From: Thermonema lapsum
GTDB lineage: Bacteria; Bacteroidota; Bacteroidia; Cytophagales; Thermonemataceae
DNA: 64,000 nucleotides
NCBI RefSeq assembly: GCF_011761635.1
Contig: NZ_JAASRN010000002.1
Span: forward strand, 124,001-188,000
Direction of reading: 5' to 3'
The notes beneath the pieces are model-generated. The model had not been told where the DNA came from. It saw nothing but the letters and a program-made list of their open reading frames with translations, and ran no database searches. The translations under genes and the position numbers were made by a program. Positions 45,617 to 55,996 of this stretch are shown one piece after another. How positions within the stretch are numbered: position 1 is the first letter of the stretch; each line of letters begins with the position of its first letter.

Positions 45617-47182
45617 ATGTCATACAAGTTTAATATAGGCGGACAAGAGAAGTCAATCATAAAGGTGATTGGTGTGGGGGGCGGTGGTTGCAATGCCGTC
45701 AATCACATGTATAACCGGGGCATTAAAGATGTAGAATTCGTCATTTGCAATACAGACAAACAGTCATTGCAGGCAAGCCCCATTCCCACCAAATTGCAAA
45801 TAGGCAGCCACCTCACCGAAGGGCTAGGGGCAGGTGCAAACCCCGAACGCGGGCGTGAAGCAGCACTTGAAAGCAAAGAAGAAATCAGAGATTTGCTCAG
45901 CGACGGCACCAAAATGGTATTTATCACCGCAGGCATGGGTGGAGGTACTGGTACAGGTGCCGCGCCTGTCATTGCTCAAATAGCCCGTGATTTAGATATT
46001 CTGACTGTAGCCATCGTTACTTTCCCCTTCTCTTTTGAAGGACGTGTGAAGCGCGAGCGCGCCGCTGCCGGCATTGCCGAGCTAAAAAAATATTGTGATA
46101 CCGTGCTGGTCATTTCCAACGACAAACTGCGCGAAATATATGGCAACTTGCCCATCTCGGAAGCTTACGCCCAAGCCGACAACATATTGGCGACAGCCGC
46201 CAAAAGCATTGCCGAACTCATCACCACACACCTCTATATCAACATAGACTTTGAGGATGTGAAAACTGTCATGCGCAACGCGGGTACTGCGGTGATGGGC
46301 TCAGCCAAAGCCGAAGGCAAAGACCGCGCACTGAAAGCCGTAGCGCAGGCGCTCACTTCCCCCCTCTTGGACAACAAAGACATTCGCGGTGCCAAGCGCA
46401 TTTTGCTTTCGGTGATGTCGGGCGATAAAAACGAACTGCGCATGGACGAGTTCGACGAAATCACCCGCTACGTAGAAGAGATGGTGGGCGACCAAGTCGA
46501 ATACAACATCTTTGGTACGGGCATAGACCCCAGCTTGGGTGATAGCCTGCGCGTAACCATCGTTGCCACCGGCTTCGGTAAGGAAGAAAACCCATCACAG
46601 CAAGAAGCCGAAGAGCAAAAAAAAATCGTTGACTTAGAAACTGGGAAAATCATAGGCACTGTTAATGAGCAAGATATCGTAGAGCAGACCAAAGAAACGC
46701 GCACTTTTATCCTCAGCAATTTCGATTCCTCTGCTACTAAGGAGCAGGCTGCCAAGGCAGAACCGGAGGTGCATGTAGAGAACAAAGGGCAAGAAAACTC
46801 GCCCGCTGTCGAACAAAAGCCTGTACCCAAAGAGGGAGAAAAGATTGTGCACAGCTTGGATGAGCTTCCCATAGAAGACGAAGAAGATGGATACGATGAA
46901 GAGCTGCGTCGAGAGCAAGAGCGGCAAGCCAAACAAGAACGCTATTCCCGTGAAATGAAAGAACGCCTGGAACGATATCGCAAATTAAAGGAACTAAGCA
47001 ACTTAGAAGGGAACACCTCAGAAGATATCTCCGAGAAGTTAGATACTCCGGCATATCTACGCTTTAATATACCCTTAAAAGAAACACCACCAGCTTCCAA
47101 GAAGAATATTTCCCGGTATAATTTGGACGAGAACAATCAGATTTTGGGAAACAATAAGTTCTTCCATGACAAACCCGACTGA
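45617..47182 (+). CDS. ftsZ: Cell-division GTPase FtsZ
   Basis: 521 aa from the Met at 45617 ([10 protein letters not shown]); the frame goes further up to 45569 but those residues are non-homologous. GTPase loop [22 protein letters not shown] and NPDAD-equivalent [10 protein letters not shown]. The long, Glu-rich linker ends in TPAYLRF (477-483), the usual FtsA-binding-like peptide, and then a NNKFFHD tail similar to other Bacteroidota FtsZ ends. Followed by a terminator. Confidence 0.96.
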   Translation: MSYKFNIGGQEKSIIKVIGVGGGGCNAVNHMYNRGIKDVEFVICNTDKQSLQASPIPTKLQIGSHLTEGLGAGANPERGREAALESKEEIRDLLSDGTKMVFITAGMGGGTGTGAAPVIAQIARDLDILTVAIVTFPFSFEGRVKRERAAAGIAELKKYCDTVLVISNDKLREIYGNLPISEAYAQADNILATAAKSIAELITTHLYINIDFEDVKTVMRNAGTAVMGSAKAEGKDRALKAVAQALTSPLLDNKDIRGAKRILLSVMSGDKNELRMDEFDEITRYVEEMVGDQVEYNIFGTGIDPSLGDSLRVTIVATGFGKEENPSQQEAEEQKKIVDLETGKIIGTVNEQDIVEQTKETRTFILSNFDSSATKEQAAKAEPEVHVENKGQENSPAVEQKPVPKEGEKIVHSLDELPIEDEEDGYDEELRREQERQAKQERYSREMKERLERYRKLKELSNLEGNTSEDISEKLDTPAYLRFNIPLKETPPASKKNISRYNLDENNQILGNNKFFHDKPD

Positions 47183-47203
47183 TGCCGTATGTTTGCCGCC
47201 GAC

Positions 47204-47241
47204 AAAGGTGCCACTGACAGCTCAATGGCACCTTTTCTTTT
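47204..47241 (+). terminator. Terminator after ftsZ
   Basis: AAAGGTGCCA (47204-47213) / TGGCACCTTT (47226-47235), 12-nt loop, then TCTTTT. Ends the murC-ftsQ-ftsA-ftsZ unit. Confidence 0.8.
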
Positions 47242-47324
47242 CGTGATGTAGAGTGTGCTGCCACTTTACTTTATCTTCATTGACAGTATTTACTTCAAAA
47301 TCCACTTTATTTGACTCTACGCTT

Positions 47325-49139
47325 ATGCTCCGTTTGAGCCTTTTGCTTTGTGCCTGTTTATGTGGTTCACGGCTATTTGCCCAATGGGTAGTGGTACCCT
47401 ACCACCATGCCACCAACAAGCCGCCTACCGCCGCCAAGATGGTATTGTCTCTCCCTTTCTGGGACGACTTCTCGTATTATGATTATCGCCCACAAGCCGA
47501 TGGGCAACACTGGGTTGCCCCACACGTGCTGGTAAACAACCACTTGAGCATAGCCCCACCAAGCAAAGGGGTAGCTACCCTCGATGCCTTCCGCAACGAC
47601 GGCTCCACCTATAACATAAGTGCTCCTACCCTTAAAGGCTACTCCGATACCCTGCAAAGCCTTGCCATCGACCTAAGCAGCTACAACGCCGGCAGCGGGT
47701 TATACCTCAGCTTCTTCTGGCAAGCAGGGGGCTTGGGTGAAGCTCCTGACCCAGAAGACTTTATAGTATTGCAGTTCATGGACAATAGCGGCAACTGGCA
47801 AGAAGTATGGCGGCAAACCGGTGAAAATATCGATACCACCACCTTCACACAAACCCTGATAGCCATTGACCAAAGCCATTTTCTGCACGCTAACTTTCGC
47901 TTTCAATTCATCCGCTACGGCAGACTCACAGGCACCTTCGACCACTGGCACCTCGATTACATATATCTGAACAGCGGACGCAATGCCAGCGACGTGTACT
48001 ACCGCGACATCACTACTATCAACTCTCCCCTGCGCTATTTTTCCGACTTCAGCGCTATTCCCCTGCACCACCTAAATAGTAGCTTTGCCACCGCCTCCAA
48101 AATAGGCACCCGTTTGCGTAATCTGGACAACAACTTTCGAGCACTAAGCTACCAATGCCGCGTGTATGACAGCCAAAACAATGTGCTGCTTTCGCTGCCT
48201 GTAACGGCAATAGCGCCTAATGCGCCGCTTATTTTTCCCGGCGACGACTTCCGTTTGGAAGCTACCCCAACTCTTTTTACACCCCCTGCCACCCCCACTA
48301 CAGTACGCTATTGTTTTGAGGTGAACACCAGCGACGATAACACGAGTATTCCTCCCTATGACCTGCGCGTCAATGACACCATCTGTGGCAAAACCGTACT
48401 AGCGGATTACTATGCCTATGATGACGGCAGCTTTGAATATGTGGCAGGCATCAATCAGCGTTTTGGCAAATTGGGCGTTCGCTTTGTGCTGCCCGATGGC
48501 TTGCAGGCTCAACTCACAGCCGTCGATATTTTGTTTGTGCCCTACAAAAAAAGCCTGACAGGGCAAAGCTTTGTGCTTTGGATAGCTAAAAGGCTGCGCA
48601 AGCCCGGCACCGAAGATAATATGCTTTTTCAAAAAGCCTATCCCATAACATACCCTTCGCAGTATGGACAGGTAGTCCGCTTTCCCGTAGATATTCACGC
48701 AACAGTGATAGTCAGTGATACTTTTTACGTGGGCATACAACAAACCACCGATGATTTTTTGGCGATAGCCTTTGACAAACACTTGGATAGTCGAGAGCAT
48801 ATTTTTGCCAATGTGTTCGGTGTATGGGAGCAAAACCCGGATATACGGGGCAGTCTCTTTATTCGTCCGGTATTTTCGCCCAATCCTGTAACTTCATTGC
48901 CTGCGCCCCCCCCTGCTACACTGCGGTTACATCCCAACCCTGCCACCGAACAGGTAAGCATAGAGGGGCTTCAAGCGCCCATACGCACTTACCAGCTAAG
49001 CGACCTGCAAGGCAGGGTACTCCACTGCCCTCTTCAAGGCAATCGACTTGATATAAGCCATCTGCCGCCAGGGATGTACGTCTTAAAGCTGGTGCTGAAC
49101 AACGAACAACAACACATTCTTAAACTTATCAAACAATAG
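47325..49139 (+). CDS. Secreted protein with a T9SS type A sorting domain
   Basis: 604 aa from the Met at 47325, which puts a signal peptide (MLRLSLLLCACLCGSRLFA-Q) first. The body is beta-rich and has no enzyme motif I recognise. The C-terminal 75 residues (LRLHPNPATEQVSIEG ... YVLKLVLNN ... ILKLIKQ) are a typical T9SS type A (Por_Secre_tail) signal. Frame extends upstream to 47253. It is 12 bp before the SixA-like gene. Function unknown; probably a cell-surface protein. Confidence 0.85.
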   Translation: MLRLSLLLCACLCGSRLFAQWVVVPYHHATNKPPTAAKMVLSLPFWDDFSYYDYRPQADGQHWVAPHVLVNNHLSIAPPSKGVATLDAFRNDGSTYNISAPTLKGYSDTLQSLAIDLSSYNAGSGLYLSFFWQAGGLGEAPDPEDFIVLQFMDNSGNWQEVWRQTGENIDTTTFTQTLIAIDQSHFLHANFRFQFIRYGRLTGTFDHWHLDYIYLNSGRNASDVYYRDITTINSPLRYFSDFSAIPLHHLNSSFATASKIGTRLRNLDNNFRALSYQCRVYDSQNNVLLSLPVTAIAPNAPLIFPGDDFRLEATPTLFTPPATPTTVRYCFEVNTSDDNTSIPPYDLRVNDTICGKTVLADYYAYDDGSFEYVAGINQRFGKLGVRFVLPDGLQAQLTAVDILFVPYKKSLTGQSFVLWIAKRLRKPGTEDNMLFQKAYPITYPSQYGQVVRFPVDIHATVIVSDTFYVGIQQTTDDFLAIAFDKHLDSREHIFANVFGVWEQNPDIRGSLFIRPVFSPNPVTSLPAPPPATLRLHPNPATEQVSIEGLQAPIRTYQLSDLQGRVLHCPLQGNRLDISHLPPGMYVLKLVLNNEQQHILKLIKQ

Positions 49140-49151
49140 TCGCTTCGCCCT

Positions 49152-49655
49152 ATGAAGTATCTGTACATTATCCGTCATGCAAAGTCTTCTTGGGAAGAGC
49201 CTCTTTTGCCCGACTTTCAGCGCCCTCTGAAAAAAAGAGGGATGCGCGATGCCAAATTTATGGGCAAGTGGTTGAAAAAAAACAAACATGTACCAGAAGT
49301 AATCGTAAGCAGTCCGGCAATACGTGCCCGCCAGACCGCCGAACTACTTGCCGACGCCATGAACCTTCCCCTTACAGCCCTGCACTTCGACGATTCGGTC
49401 TATGATGCCCAACTTGCTGATTTGTTTAGCATTGTTACTCGCCAAGAAGCTAAAATCAACGCTATGGCTCTCATAGGGCACAATCCTGCATTGACCGATT
49501 TTGCTAATCTGCTTACACAAAATGTGCACCTGCAAAACCTACCCACTTGTGGCATTTGGGCAGTGCAATTCAGAGTAAAACGCTGGGAAGATATACAAGA
49601 AGACAGCGGGCAATTTTTGTTTTTTGAGTACCCAAAAAAGCACTACGATAAATAG
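49152..49655 (+). CDS. SixA-like histidine phosphatase
   Basis: 167 aa. YIIRHAKSSW carries the RHG-type catalytic His; IVSSPAIRARQTAELL and LIGHNP are the other conserved pieces. SixA acts on phospho-histidine of phospho-relay HPt domains; whether this one does is not shown. No receptor or regulator gene adjoins it. It follows the T9SS protein by 12 bp. Confidence 0.88.
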   Translation: MKYLYIIRHAKSSWEEPLLPDFQRPLKKRGMRDAKFMGKWLKKNKHVPEVIVSSPAIRARQTAELLADAMNLPLTALHFDDSVYDAQLADLFSIVTRQEAKINAMALIGHNPALTDFANLLTQNVHLQNLPTCGIWAVQFRVKRWEDIQEDSGQFLFFEYPKKHYDK

Positions 49656-49777
49656 AGCGCCTCGTACCACAAAACCAGCACTTGTTACAAGCCAGATAAA
49701 AGCCCTAAAGGCAGCCTTCATTGCTATAAGGCATCCATCACTGTGTAAAACCAAGCCAATTTTCTAAAAGCGTATGA

Positions 49778-49811
49778 CAAAGAAAAAGCCCTTACTGCAT
49801 AGTAAGGGCTT
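49778..49811 (-). terminator. Terminator of the 1430-aa T9SS gene
   Basis: AAGCCCTTACT (49786-49796) / AGTAAGGGCTT (49801-49811) with a 4-nt loop; on the minus strand it is followed by TTTCTTTG. Confidence 0.8.
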
Positions 49812-49834
49812 CCTATTGCCGCTCATGGCTTGCC

Positions 49835-52800
49835 TTATTCTTTGATTAGTTTTAGGCTATGTTGCTGCATTCCTTCTTGCAGCAGCAAAATGTAAGTGCC
49901 AGCAGGCAACGAATTTAAAACATTTTGCATGCTTGTTTCCACACTTTGGGCAAAACCTCGCCACTCACCCATCAGCTGTCCGTAAGCGTTTAGTAAGCGC
50001 AAAGAGACAACGGCGTTGGCAGGCATGCCTTTTATATTCAGCTTAACACCCCGTGGCAGAGGGTTGGGATATACAGCCCAAGCCACAGCCTTGCCTTCCA
50101 CGTAGCGTATGGGAGTGTATTTGGTGCTGCCGTCGGCGGCAATAGCCACTATGCGGTAATAAGCGCCTGCACCCAAATCGGCATCTATCCAATGATACTG
50201 CGACACCCCTGCTTTAGCCTCCACATGCCCCATCGTTTCAAAATGCAGGGCATCGCCTACCGATTTCTCGACAGCAAACATGCGCAGGTCTTCTACTTTA
50301 CCCACTTCCCACTCCAATACAGCTGCACTTTGCTCGCGATAAGCATCGAAGCGTACCCACTCAACCGGCAAAGGATTGAAAGAGGAAGTAGAGGCTAAGG
50401 TGAAGGGGCTGAAAGAAGCCACCTGCGAAGCGGTAGTTACCGTACGACTTGTGGTGTTCACACTGCCTCCTTCATCGAACCATTGTGAGCCAGTCCAGTG
50501 TGCTACGCGCAAGTCTGTTTCTTTCCCCGGCGTAATGCCACAGCTGCGTGTATCTTCGTAAGAAAGCGTTACCTCAACGGCAGAAGTCCCCGCCGTACGT
50601 TCAAGCATCCAGAACTCACAATTGCTCACGTGGTCCAATGTAGGCACTTTCTGATTGATGTCATAATAAGGTGCCGGCGATTCATGACGATACAGAGCGG
50701 TGAAGTGGTCAGTAGTTGCTCCAGGTGCAGATATACTCAAGGGGGCATAGTAGCCGCCATCTCCTACGGGAAAAGTGAAGGAGTCGTCGCCTTCTTTACG
50801 TACCCAGCCTGCCACGTGGCTGTTATCTTTGGCGCCAACAGCCAGTGCATTGTCGGCAAACTCTACCCGAGGACTATAAGTAGTGGACGTGCGGTCCTGA
50901 TTGGCATGAATCACTCCATTTTGGAATACCATCGATTGTGTTACCCGCAAATTGGTGCTATTGAGCAATAAGCCCGCAGGGTTATCTACATACACTTTAT
51001 AGAAGCTTTCACTACCAGCTGTGCTGTATAGCTGCTGTGGCGCATTGCCTTGCCAGTAAACACTGCCCTCACCTGCATCAAAAGCGGTAGCCCCTGCTTG
51101 GTTGTTCCAATTGCCGGCAAGTAACAGAGTGCCATCCGGAGTGCCGGCAATACCGTCGTTCATATCCAAGCGCCCCCCAGTACCAATCGTTATGTTTCCA
51201 TATACCCGCAAAACGTTGGCAGGCGCCCCCTCAAGACGTACAGCCCTTGAAGTGATGTTCAAATTGCGGCAACGTGCTGTATCGGCATAAATGTCGGAAT
51301 AAGTAGCGGCAGCACTGATAACTAAATCATGGGGTGCCGAAGCACTCACAGTTACATCTACGGTTTCATCCGGTACGCGCCGCGTTTGCCAATTACGACA
51401 GTTAAACCAATTGCTGTCATATGCACCAGTCCACAAACCGTCGGTGCCGGGTCCGGTTACTGTAAAAATATTTCCACATACGGAAGAAGAGATATCATCA
51501 TTACTAGTGCCATTACCTTGAGTCCAGTTGGTCGCATAGTCCAAGATGGCAGCTATCAAATCAGGCTGGTTGCCGGTGGTAGGTCCACTATAATAGCCAT
51601 AATAATTGATAGGAATGCCAATACTTTGAATGGCAAAACATTCAATAGCAGGCGGAATACGCGATCGGCGCTTGGCACTGCCATTGGGCAGGTTACTCAA
51701 GTCGTCGCTTATGCTGTACCAGTTGCCTCCCGCCTGAATGCCCGAAAGCACCCGCCCATTGAAGGTATAATAACTCCCATGACAAACCCACGTTCCTTGC
51801 ATCAGGAAAATTGCGTCGGAGTTACTAGTAGAGATATTGACATAAAGAGGCATATTGCCACATCCTCCATTTATGGAAGAAACTGTAAAGGCACTCGTAG
51901 AAGCCCCGTTGATGCTGAAGTTTGTCGCATAACCATTATTCGGCAAATCCATACAAATTACTGAGCCAGCAGACAAGGTAGAAGCACCATTATAGGTAAT
52001 ACGGTAAGTTGAGATATTGCTTCCGGCAGTGCCGTTGCAATCGAACCAGCGTCCCGAGCGCACATTTGCAGGGTCGCCTATTTCATACACGGCATTGGCA
52101 AGTACAAAAGAGGTACCGGGTAGGATGTCCACCAAAGTCACTATAGATAGACGGTCAGTTGGAGCGTTGCTTATAGAATTATCGTAGCCTACAATCATCA
52201 AATCACCGGGCTGCAGTATGGTTTGGTTGTAAATGTTGAAGGCTGCACTATTGGCGGCACTCAAGCCCGCTGCTGTTGCCTGCAATGTAAGCCCCGTACC
52301 CGGCAGTGTATGCACGATGTTGTTGAAAACAGCCACCCCATTGTTTGCAGCTACTATTTGAGGAGCGGGCGACATGCTGCCCGTAGAGTTCAGCGTAATG
52401 TTGCCTGTGTAATCCAAGTCCACATTGCCATACACATCCTGGGCACGCACTTGCACATAAGGCGTCATCACATCTTCGATGCCTGTATTGGAAGGCTGCT
52501 GCGCAAAAAACAATGCTGTTGCCACCACCTCTATGCGGTTGTTGTCGCCGGCAATAGAAGTTTGAGCGCCCCCTGCATTCCCGGCAGCAAAGAGCGAGGA
52601 ATTAGACGCTGCCGTTGCCGAAAGCACCGTCAAGCGTATTTGTTGGTTATCGGTTACCGTAGTGCTAAAACTCACGATTACACGAAAAGTCTTGCTGCCA
52701 TTGTCCGGAGCGGTCAGATTCAAGCCGCTAAAATTAGCAAAATTACAAGAGGGGGTTATTTCGGCAATTTCGGTATTGCCATCATAAATCGCCATACGAC

Positions 52801-54127
52801 GAATAGATGCACAGCCCTGCACTGCGAAGTTGATGCTCTGCAAGATGGTAGGTTGATTGTCGTTGTCGGCGCTGCCCCCTCCATCACGAATCACGAAACG
52901 CGCGATTTCAATGGCATTGGTGCCGATGCCTGCCGCCGTGATATCCGTTGCCTGATAATTTATGTAAGGAATGTTGACCGGATAAGTAAAAGCAGGGTCA
53001 GCAATGATGTCGGATTGAGTGGAATAACTGCTGCCGGTTCCCTGTATGGCAAACGTATAAGGGTTCTCATCGGGGTCATCATTGGCAATGCTTATGGTAG
53101 CGCTGCGTGTGCCCGAAGCCGAGGGCGTAAAGGTAATCTGAAAAGAGGTGCTGCTGCCGGGCGCAATGGTTGTGGAAGGCAGCGCAGCCACAGAAAAGTC
53201 TGATGCATGAGGTCCGCTAATACTCACCAAAGGTGAGCCGGTCAAATTCAAATCCATACTACCGGTATTGTGAATAGTGAAGGTGAGAGTTTTGCTGCCA
53301 AAACCAGCCTCCACAGCACCAAAATTGGTATTGTCGGCAGTGGAGGGGGTGGCATCACCCGAGGCAATGCTGATGCCGTTGCCACGTACGTCTATTTCTG
53401 GTCCGAAGAAGAGCGCCGATACACTGATGTCGTCCAAGCCGAATTCGTCGCGGTTGCCAGAACCGCTAACATCATTCACTGTCCAGCGCAGGTAATAATA
53501 AGCCCCCGGTGCTATATTCAGTCCGCTGAGGGTGGTGCTGCGCATGACGGTCTGCCATGCAGGCACTTCATCTTCTGTTCCCGGCGAGACGTAGTTTAAA
53601 GCGGATACTTGTGTGTAAGTTACATCATCTGCCGAGTGTGCAAAATTGAAAGAATTTACCCTCGATTGGTCATTATAGACTTTAATTTCATAGGCTATGC
53701 TCAACTCTATGATAGGGGTGCTACCTGTGTTCTGAATGCGCAGGGTAAAAGAACCGGGTTTAAACTCACTCCCTGTGGGCTGCACGCCCAAACAATAATC
53801 GCCTGGTGCAGTTTGAAAGGCATAAATCCCACCAGTTCCTACGCCACCGTTGCTTGTGCCCCGGGCAAAGGTTCCAGTCGTTGCAGTGCCTCCAAAATTG
53901 AGGCTTGTACTATTTGATTTGACTGCCCAAGCGTCGGAATCAAGCTGCCCGCTAGCCGGTGTCGGACTAAAACCACTGCCGCTAAATTGCCCATTATTTA
54001 CACCACTCAGCGTAGCATCGAAGGTAATCGTCTGCGCCGGTACGCTGTTGCTGAGCGAAAGCTGCGCATAACTCCATGTACATGCAATCAGTGTGAGGAT
54101 AAGTATTAAGCCTAATGGTTTGTTCAT
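49835..54127 (-). CDS. Large secreted multi-domain protein, T9SS type A sorting
   Basis: 1430 aa. Signal peptide (MNKPLGLILILTLIACTWSYA). A beta domain (22-240), a choice-of-anchor-D/HYDIN-like repeat (about 242-365; PEIDVRGNG ... NFGAVEAGFGSKTLTFTIHNTG ... ASDFSV), an Ig-like/filamin part (FFAQQPSNTG ... VQAQDVYGN-like VRAQDVYGN), a lamin-tail-like middle, and the C-terminal T9SS signal (VYPNPLPRGVKLNI ... GTYILLLQEGMQQHSLKLIKE). Repetitive and Thr/Ser/Asn-rich, typical of surface adhesins or structural proteins. A -7 box TAAATTTG is 23-30 bp upstream of the ATG. Function unknown. Confidence 0.8.
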   Translation of the reverse strand: MNKPLGLILILTLIACTWSYAQLSLSNSVPAQTITFDATLSGVNNGQFSGSGFSPTPASGQLDSDAWAVKSNSTSLNFGGTATTGTFARGTSNGGVGTGGIYAFQTAPGDYCLGVQPTGSEFKPGSFTLRIQNTGSTPIIELSIAYEIKVYNDQSRVNSFNFAHSADDVTYTQVSALNYVSPGTEDEVPAWQTVMRSTTLSGLNIAPGAYYYLRWTVNDVSGSGNRDEFGLDDISVSALFFGPEIDVRGNGISIASGDATPSTADNTNFGAVEAGFGSKTLTFTIHNTGSMDLNLTGSPLVSISGPHASDFSVAALPSTTIAPGSSTSFQITFTPSASGTRSATISIANDDPDENPYTFAIQGTGSSYSTQSDIIADPAFTYPVNIPYINYQATDITAAGIGTNAIEIARFVIRDGGGSADNDNQPTILQSINFAVQGCASIRRMAIYDGNTEIAEITPSCNFANFSGLNLTAPDNGSKTFRVIVSFSTTVTDNQQIRLTVLSATAASNSSLFAAGNAGGAQTSIAGDNNRIEVVATALFFAQQPSNTGIEDVMTPYVQVRAQDVYGNVDLDYTGNITLNSTGSMSPAPQIVAANNGVAVFNNIVHTLPGTGLTLQATAAGLSAANSAAFNIYNQTILQPGDLMIVGYDNSISNAPTDRLSIVTLVDILPGTSFVLANAVYEIGDPANVRSGRWFDCNGTAGSNISTYRITYNGASTLSAGSVICMDLPNNGYATNFSINGASTSAFTVSSINGGCGNMPLYVNISTSNSDAIFLMQGTWVCHGSYYTFNGRVLSGIQAGGNWYSISDDLSNLPNGSAKRRSRIPPAIECFAIQSIGIPINYYGYYSGPTTGNQPDLIAAILDYATNWTQGNGTSNDDISSSVCGNIFTVTGPGTDGLWTGAYDSNWFNCRNWQTRRVPDETVDVTVSASAPHDLVISAAATYSDIYADTARCRNLNITSRAVRLEGAPANVLRVYGNITIGTGGRLDMNDGIAGTPDGTLLLAGNWNNQAGATAFDAGEGSVYWQGNAPQQLYSTAGSESFYKVYVDNPAGLLLNSTNLRVTQSMVFQNGVIHANQDRTSTTYSPRVEFADNALAVGAKDNSHVAGWVRKEGDDSFTFPVGDGGYYAPLSISAPGATTDHFTALYRHESPAPYYDINQKVPTLDHVSNCEFWMLERTAGTSAVEVTLSYEDTRSCGITPGKETDLRVAHWTGSQWFDEGGSVNTTSRTVTTASQVASFSPFTLASTSSFNPLPVEWVRFDAYREQSAAVLEWEVGKVEDLRMFAVEKSVGDALHFETMGHVEAKAGVSQYHWIDADLGAGAYYRIVAIAADGSTKYTPIRYVEGKAVAWAVYPNPLPRGVKLNIKGMPANAVVSLRLLNAYGQLMGEWRGFAQSVETSMQNVLNSLPAGTYILLLQEGMQQHSLKLIKE

Positions 54128-54149
54128 GTTTTCATACTTTTCGTCTCTG

Positions 54150-54157
54150 CAAATTTA
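54150..54157 (-). promoter_or_regulatory. -7 box TAAATTTG of the 1430-aa gene
   Basis: TAAATTTG on the minus strand, 23-30 bp before the ATG at 54127, with a TTTG at 54170-54173 (spacer 12 bp, short). Confidence 0.4.
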
Positions 54158-54301
54158 TTCCCTGATAGGCAAAAAAGTAAGGCTATTTTTACTTTTTAAC
54201 AAAAGCTTAACATTCAGGGGTTTATTTGTTTCGACAAGTAGCACCACACACTCGACTAAGAGGTCGATTGGCTCTGCCAAGGAACTCTGTAAATAAAATT
54301 G

Positions 54302-54309
54302 TACTTTTG
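54302..54309 (+). promoter_or_regulatory. -7 box TACTTTTG of the htrA-like gene
   Basis: Exact TAnnTTTG match, 29 bp upstream of the ATG at 54338. No good -33 box at the usual distance. Confidence 0.45.
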
Positions 54310-54337
54310 TAAAGGAACTCTTAACTCTGGTTCAAAC

Positions 54338-55786
54338 ATGAAAAAAGTCATTGGAAATATCGCCATTGCGTTGCTTGCCGGCATGGGCGGCAGCTTCCTT
54401 TATACTCATTATTTTTTCACCCCTGCACAAAACTTGGTGGAAAGTAATACAGCAACCAACCCCACACAGACGGTTGTTTACCAAGCACGCTACGACAGCA
54501 ACGGACAAAGCAGCCTGCCGCTCAAAGACGATGCTTTCGTGCAAGCTTCGGCTCTGGCTACTCCGTCGGTTGTTTATATCAAAACCTACTACGAAGGACG
54601 GCAAGCGGTCGATTATTGGGATTGGTTTTTCGGTTATGGCGGGCAAAGCAACATAGAGCTGAGCTCGGGCTCGGGCATCATCGTTTCGCCCGATGGCTAT
54701 ATTCTGACCAACAACCATGTAATAGACGATGCGCAACGCATTGAAGTCATCCATGGCAAAAATAGTTACGTAGCACGTCTGGTGGGCACCGACGCCTCTA
54801 CCGACTTGGCAGTATTGAAAGTAGAAGCCCAAAACCTACCGGCTATTCGCTGGGGGCGCTCCTCCGAAGTACAAATAGGCGAATGGGTACTTGCCGTGGG
54901 CAACCCTTTCAATTTGACCTCTACGGTTACTGCGGGCATTGTCAGTGCCAAAGGGCGGCGTTTACACCTCAACAAAGGGCAATTCCCTATTGAATCGTTC
55001 ATACAAACAGATGCTCCCATCAACCCGGGCAACAGTGGGGGCGCTTTGGTAAATCTGCGTGGTGAGCTCATCGGGGTCAATACTGCCATCTTGTCGAAAC
55101 ACGGCTCTTATGTGGGTTATGGTTTTGCAGTCCCTTCCGATATTGCCAAACGAGTGTATGAAGACCTGCGGCGCTACGGCATCGTACAAAAGGCAGTATT
55201 GGGCGTAGAGGCTGAAGAAATCACCCCCGAGCTGGTAAAGAAACTGAATTTAAAGCATACCGAAGGAGCAGCAGTGGTAGATGTATGGAAAGGCACTCCC
55301 GCTGAAAGTATAGGCTTGGAAGTAGGCGACATCATCACGCAAATAAACGATACCCCCATTCGTAGCTTGGCAGACTACGAAGAGACCATCAACCTGCTGT
55401 CGCCGGGCGACCAAGTGAAACTGTATTTCCGCCGCGGTAACCAACGCTATGAGAAAAGCACCCAGTTGGTCAATATAGACGGCAAGCCTACGGTTTACAA
55501 ACCTTATGTTTATCAATCCACCAAACTGAAAGCAGTTTTTGAAGCTATCCCCTCTCTTGAAAGAAAACGTTACGGTATTCCCAACGGCGTGAAGATTAAA
55601 GAACTTCAAGGAGGTCTATTCTACCATTTGGGACTAAAAGAAGGTACCATCATTGTGCGCATCAACAACATAGAAATAGAAAAGCCCGAAGAAGTAGAAA
55701 AGGTAATTGAGCGCGTTGCTGGCGGCATTGTCATGGACATCATCACTCCAGAAGGCGTGCCCTATCGCGTACAATTCCGCTATTGA
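54338..55786 (+). CDS. HtrA/DegP-type periplasmic serine protease
   Basis: 482 aa from the Met at 54338. A hydrophobic N-terminus (4-22) acts as signal or anchor. Trypsin-like domain with His127 (NNHVID), Asp156 (TDLAVLKV) and Ser233 (GNSGGAL); then two PDZ domains (about 285-375 and 395-480). Protein quality control in the periplasm. Frame reaches 54299, but these residues precede the likely -7 box TACTTTTG (54302-54309). Followed by a terminator. Confidence 0.93.
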   Translation: MKKVIGNIAIALLAGMGGSFLYTHYFFTPAQNLVESNTATNPTQTVVYQARYDSNGQSSLPLKDDAFVQASALATPSVVYIKTYYEGRQAVDYWDWFFGYGGQSNIELSSGSGIIVSPDGYILTNNHVIDDAQRIEVIHGKNSYVARLVGTDASTDLAVLKVEAQNLPAIRWGRSSEVQIGEWVLAVGNPFNLTSTVTAGIVSAKGRRLHLNKGQFPIESFIQTDAPINPGNSGGALVNLRGELIGVNTAILSKHGSYVGYGFAVPSDIAKRVYEDLRRYGIVQKAVLGVEAEEITPELVKKLNLKHTEGAAVVDVWKGTPAESIGLEVGDIITQINDTPIRSLADYEETINLLSPGDQVKLYFRRGNQRYEKSTQLVNIDGKPTVYKPYVYQSTKLKAVFEAIPSLERKRYGIPNGVKIKELQGGLFYHLGLKEGTIIVRINNIEIEKPEEVEKVIERVAGGIVMDIITPEGVPYRVQFRY

Positions 55787-55818
55787 TGCCCAAAAGTAAA
55801 AGTTATCTTTCATTGTGC

Positions 55819-55853
55819 AGGCAGCAAGCGAAGGCTATGCTGCCTATTTTTTT
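55819..55853 (+). terminator. Terminator after the htrA-like gene
   Basis: AGGCAGCA (55819-55826) / TGCTGCCT (55838-55845), 11-nt loop, then ATTTTTTTG. Confidence 0.75.
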
Positions 55854-55996
55854 GCAAACTCCTCCCACGCTTAAGATGCTAAGAAGCCTGTATCCAACAA
55901 ATCTTAAGTAGTTTTTTGCCGATTTTCTTTGTGCCATGATGAAATTCTACCTATTTTTTGATATACTTGTCTTAGTCGTAAAAACTTTAAGGCTTT

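Noticed and set aside
47253-47324. Upstream extension of the T9SS protein frame
   Set aside because: It would place 24 residues in front of a normal signal peptide; the ATG at 47325 starts the signal directly.
52223-53203. 326-aa plus-strand frame within the T9SS gene
   Set aside because: Lies antisense to a gene with a signal peptide and sorting tail; its translation is rich in Arg/Cys with no domain.
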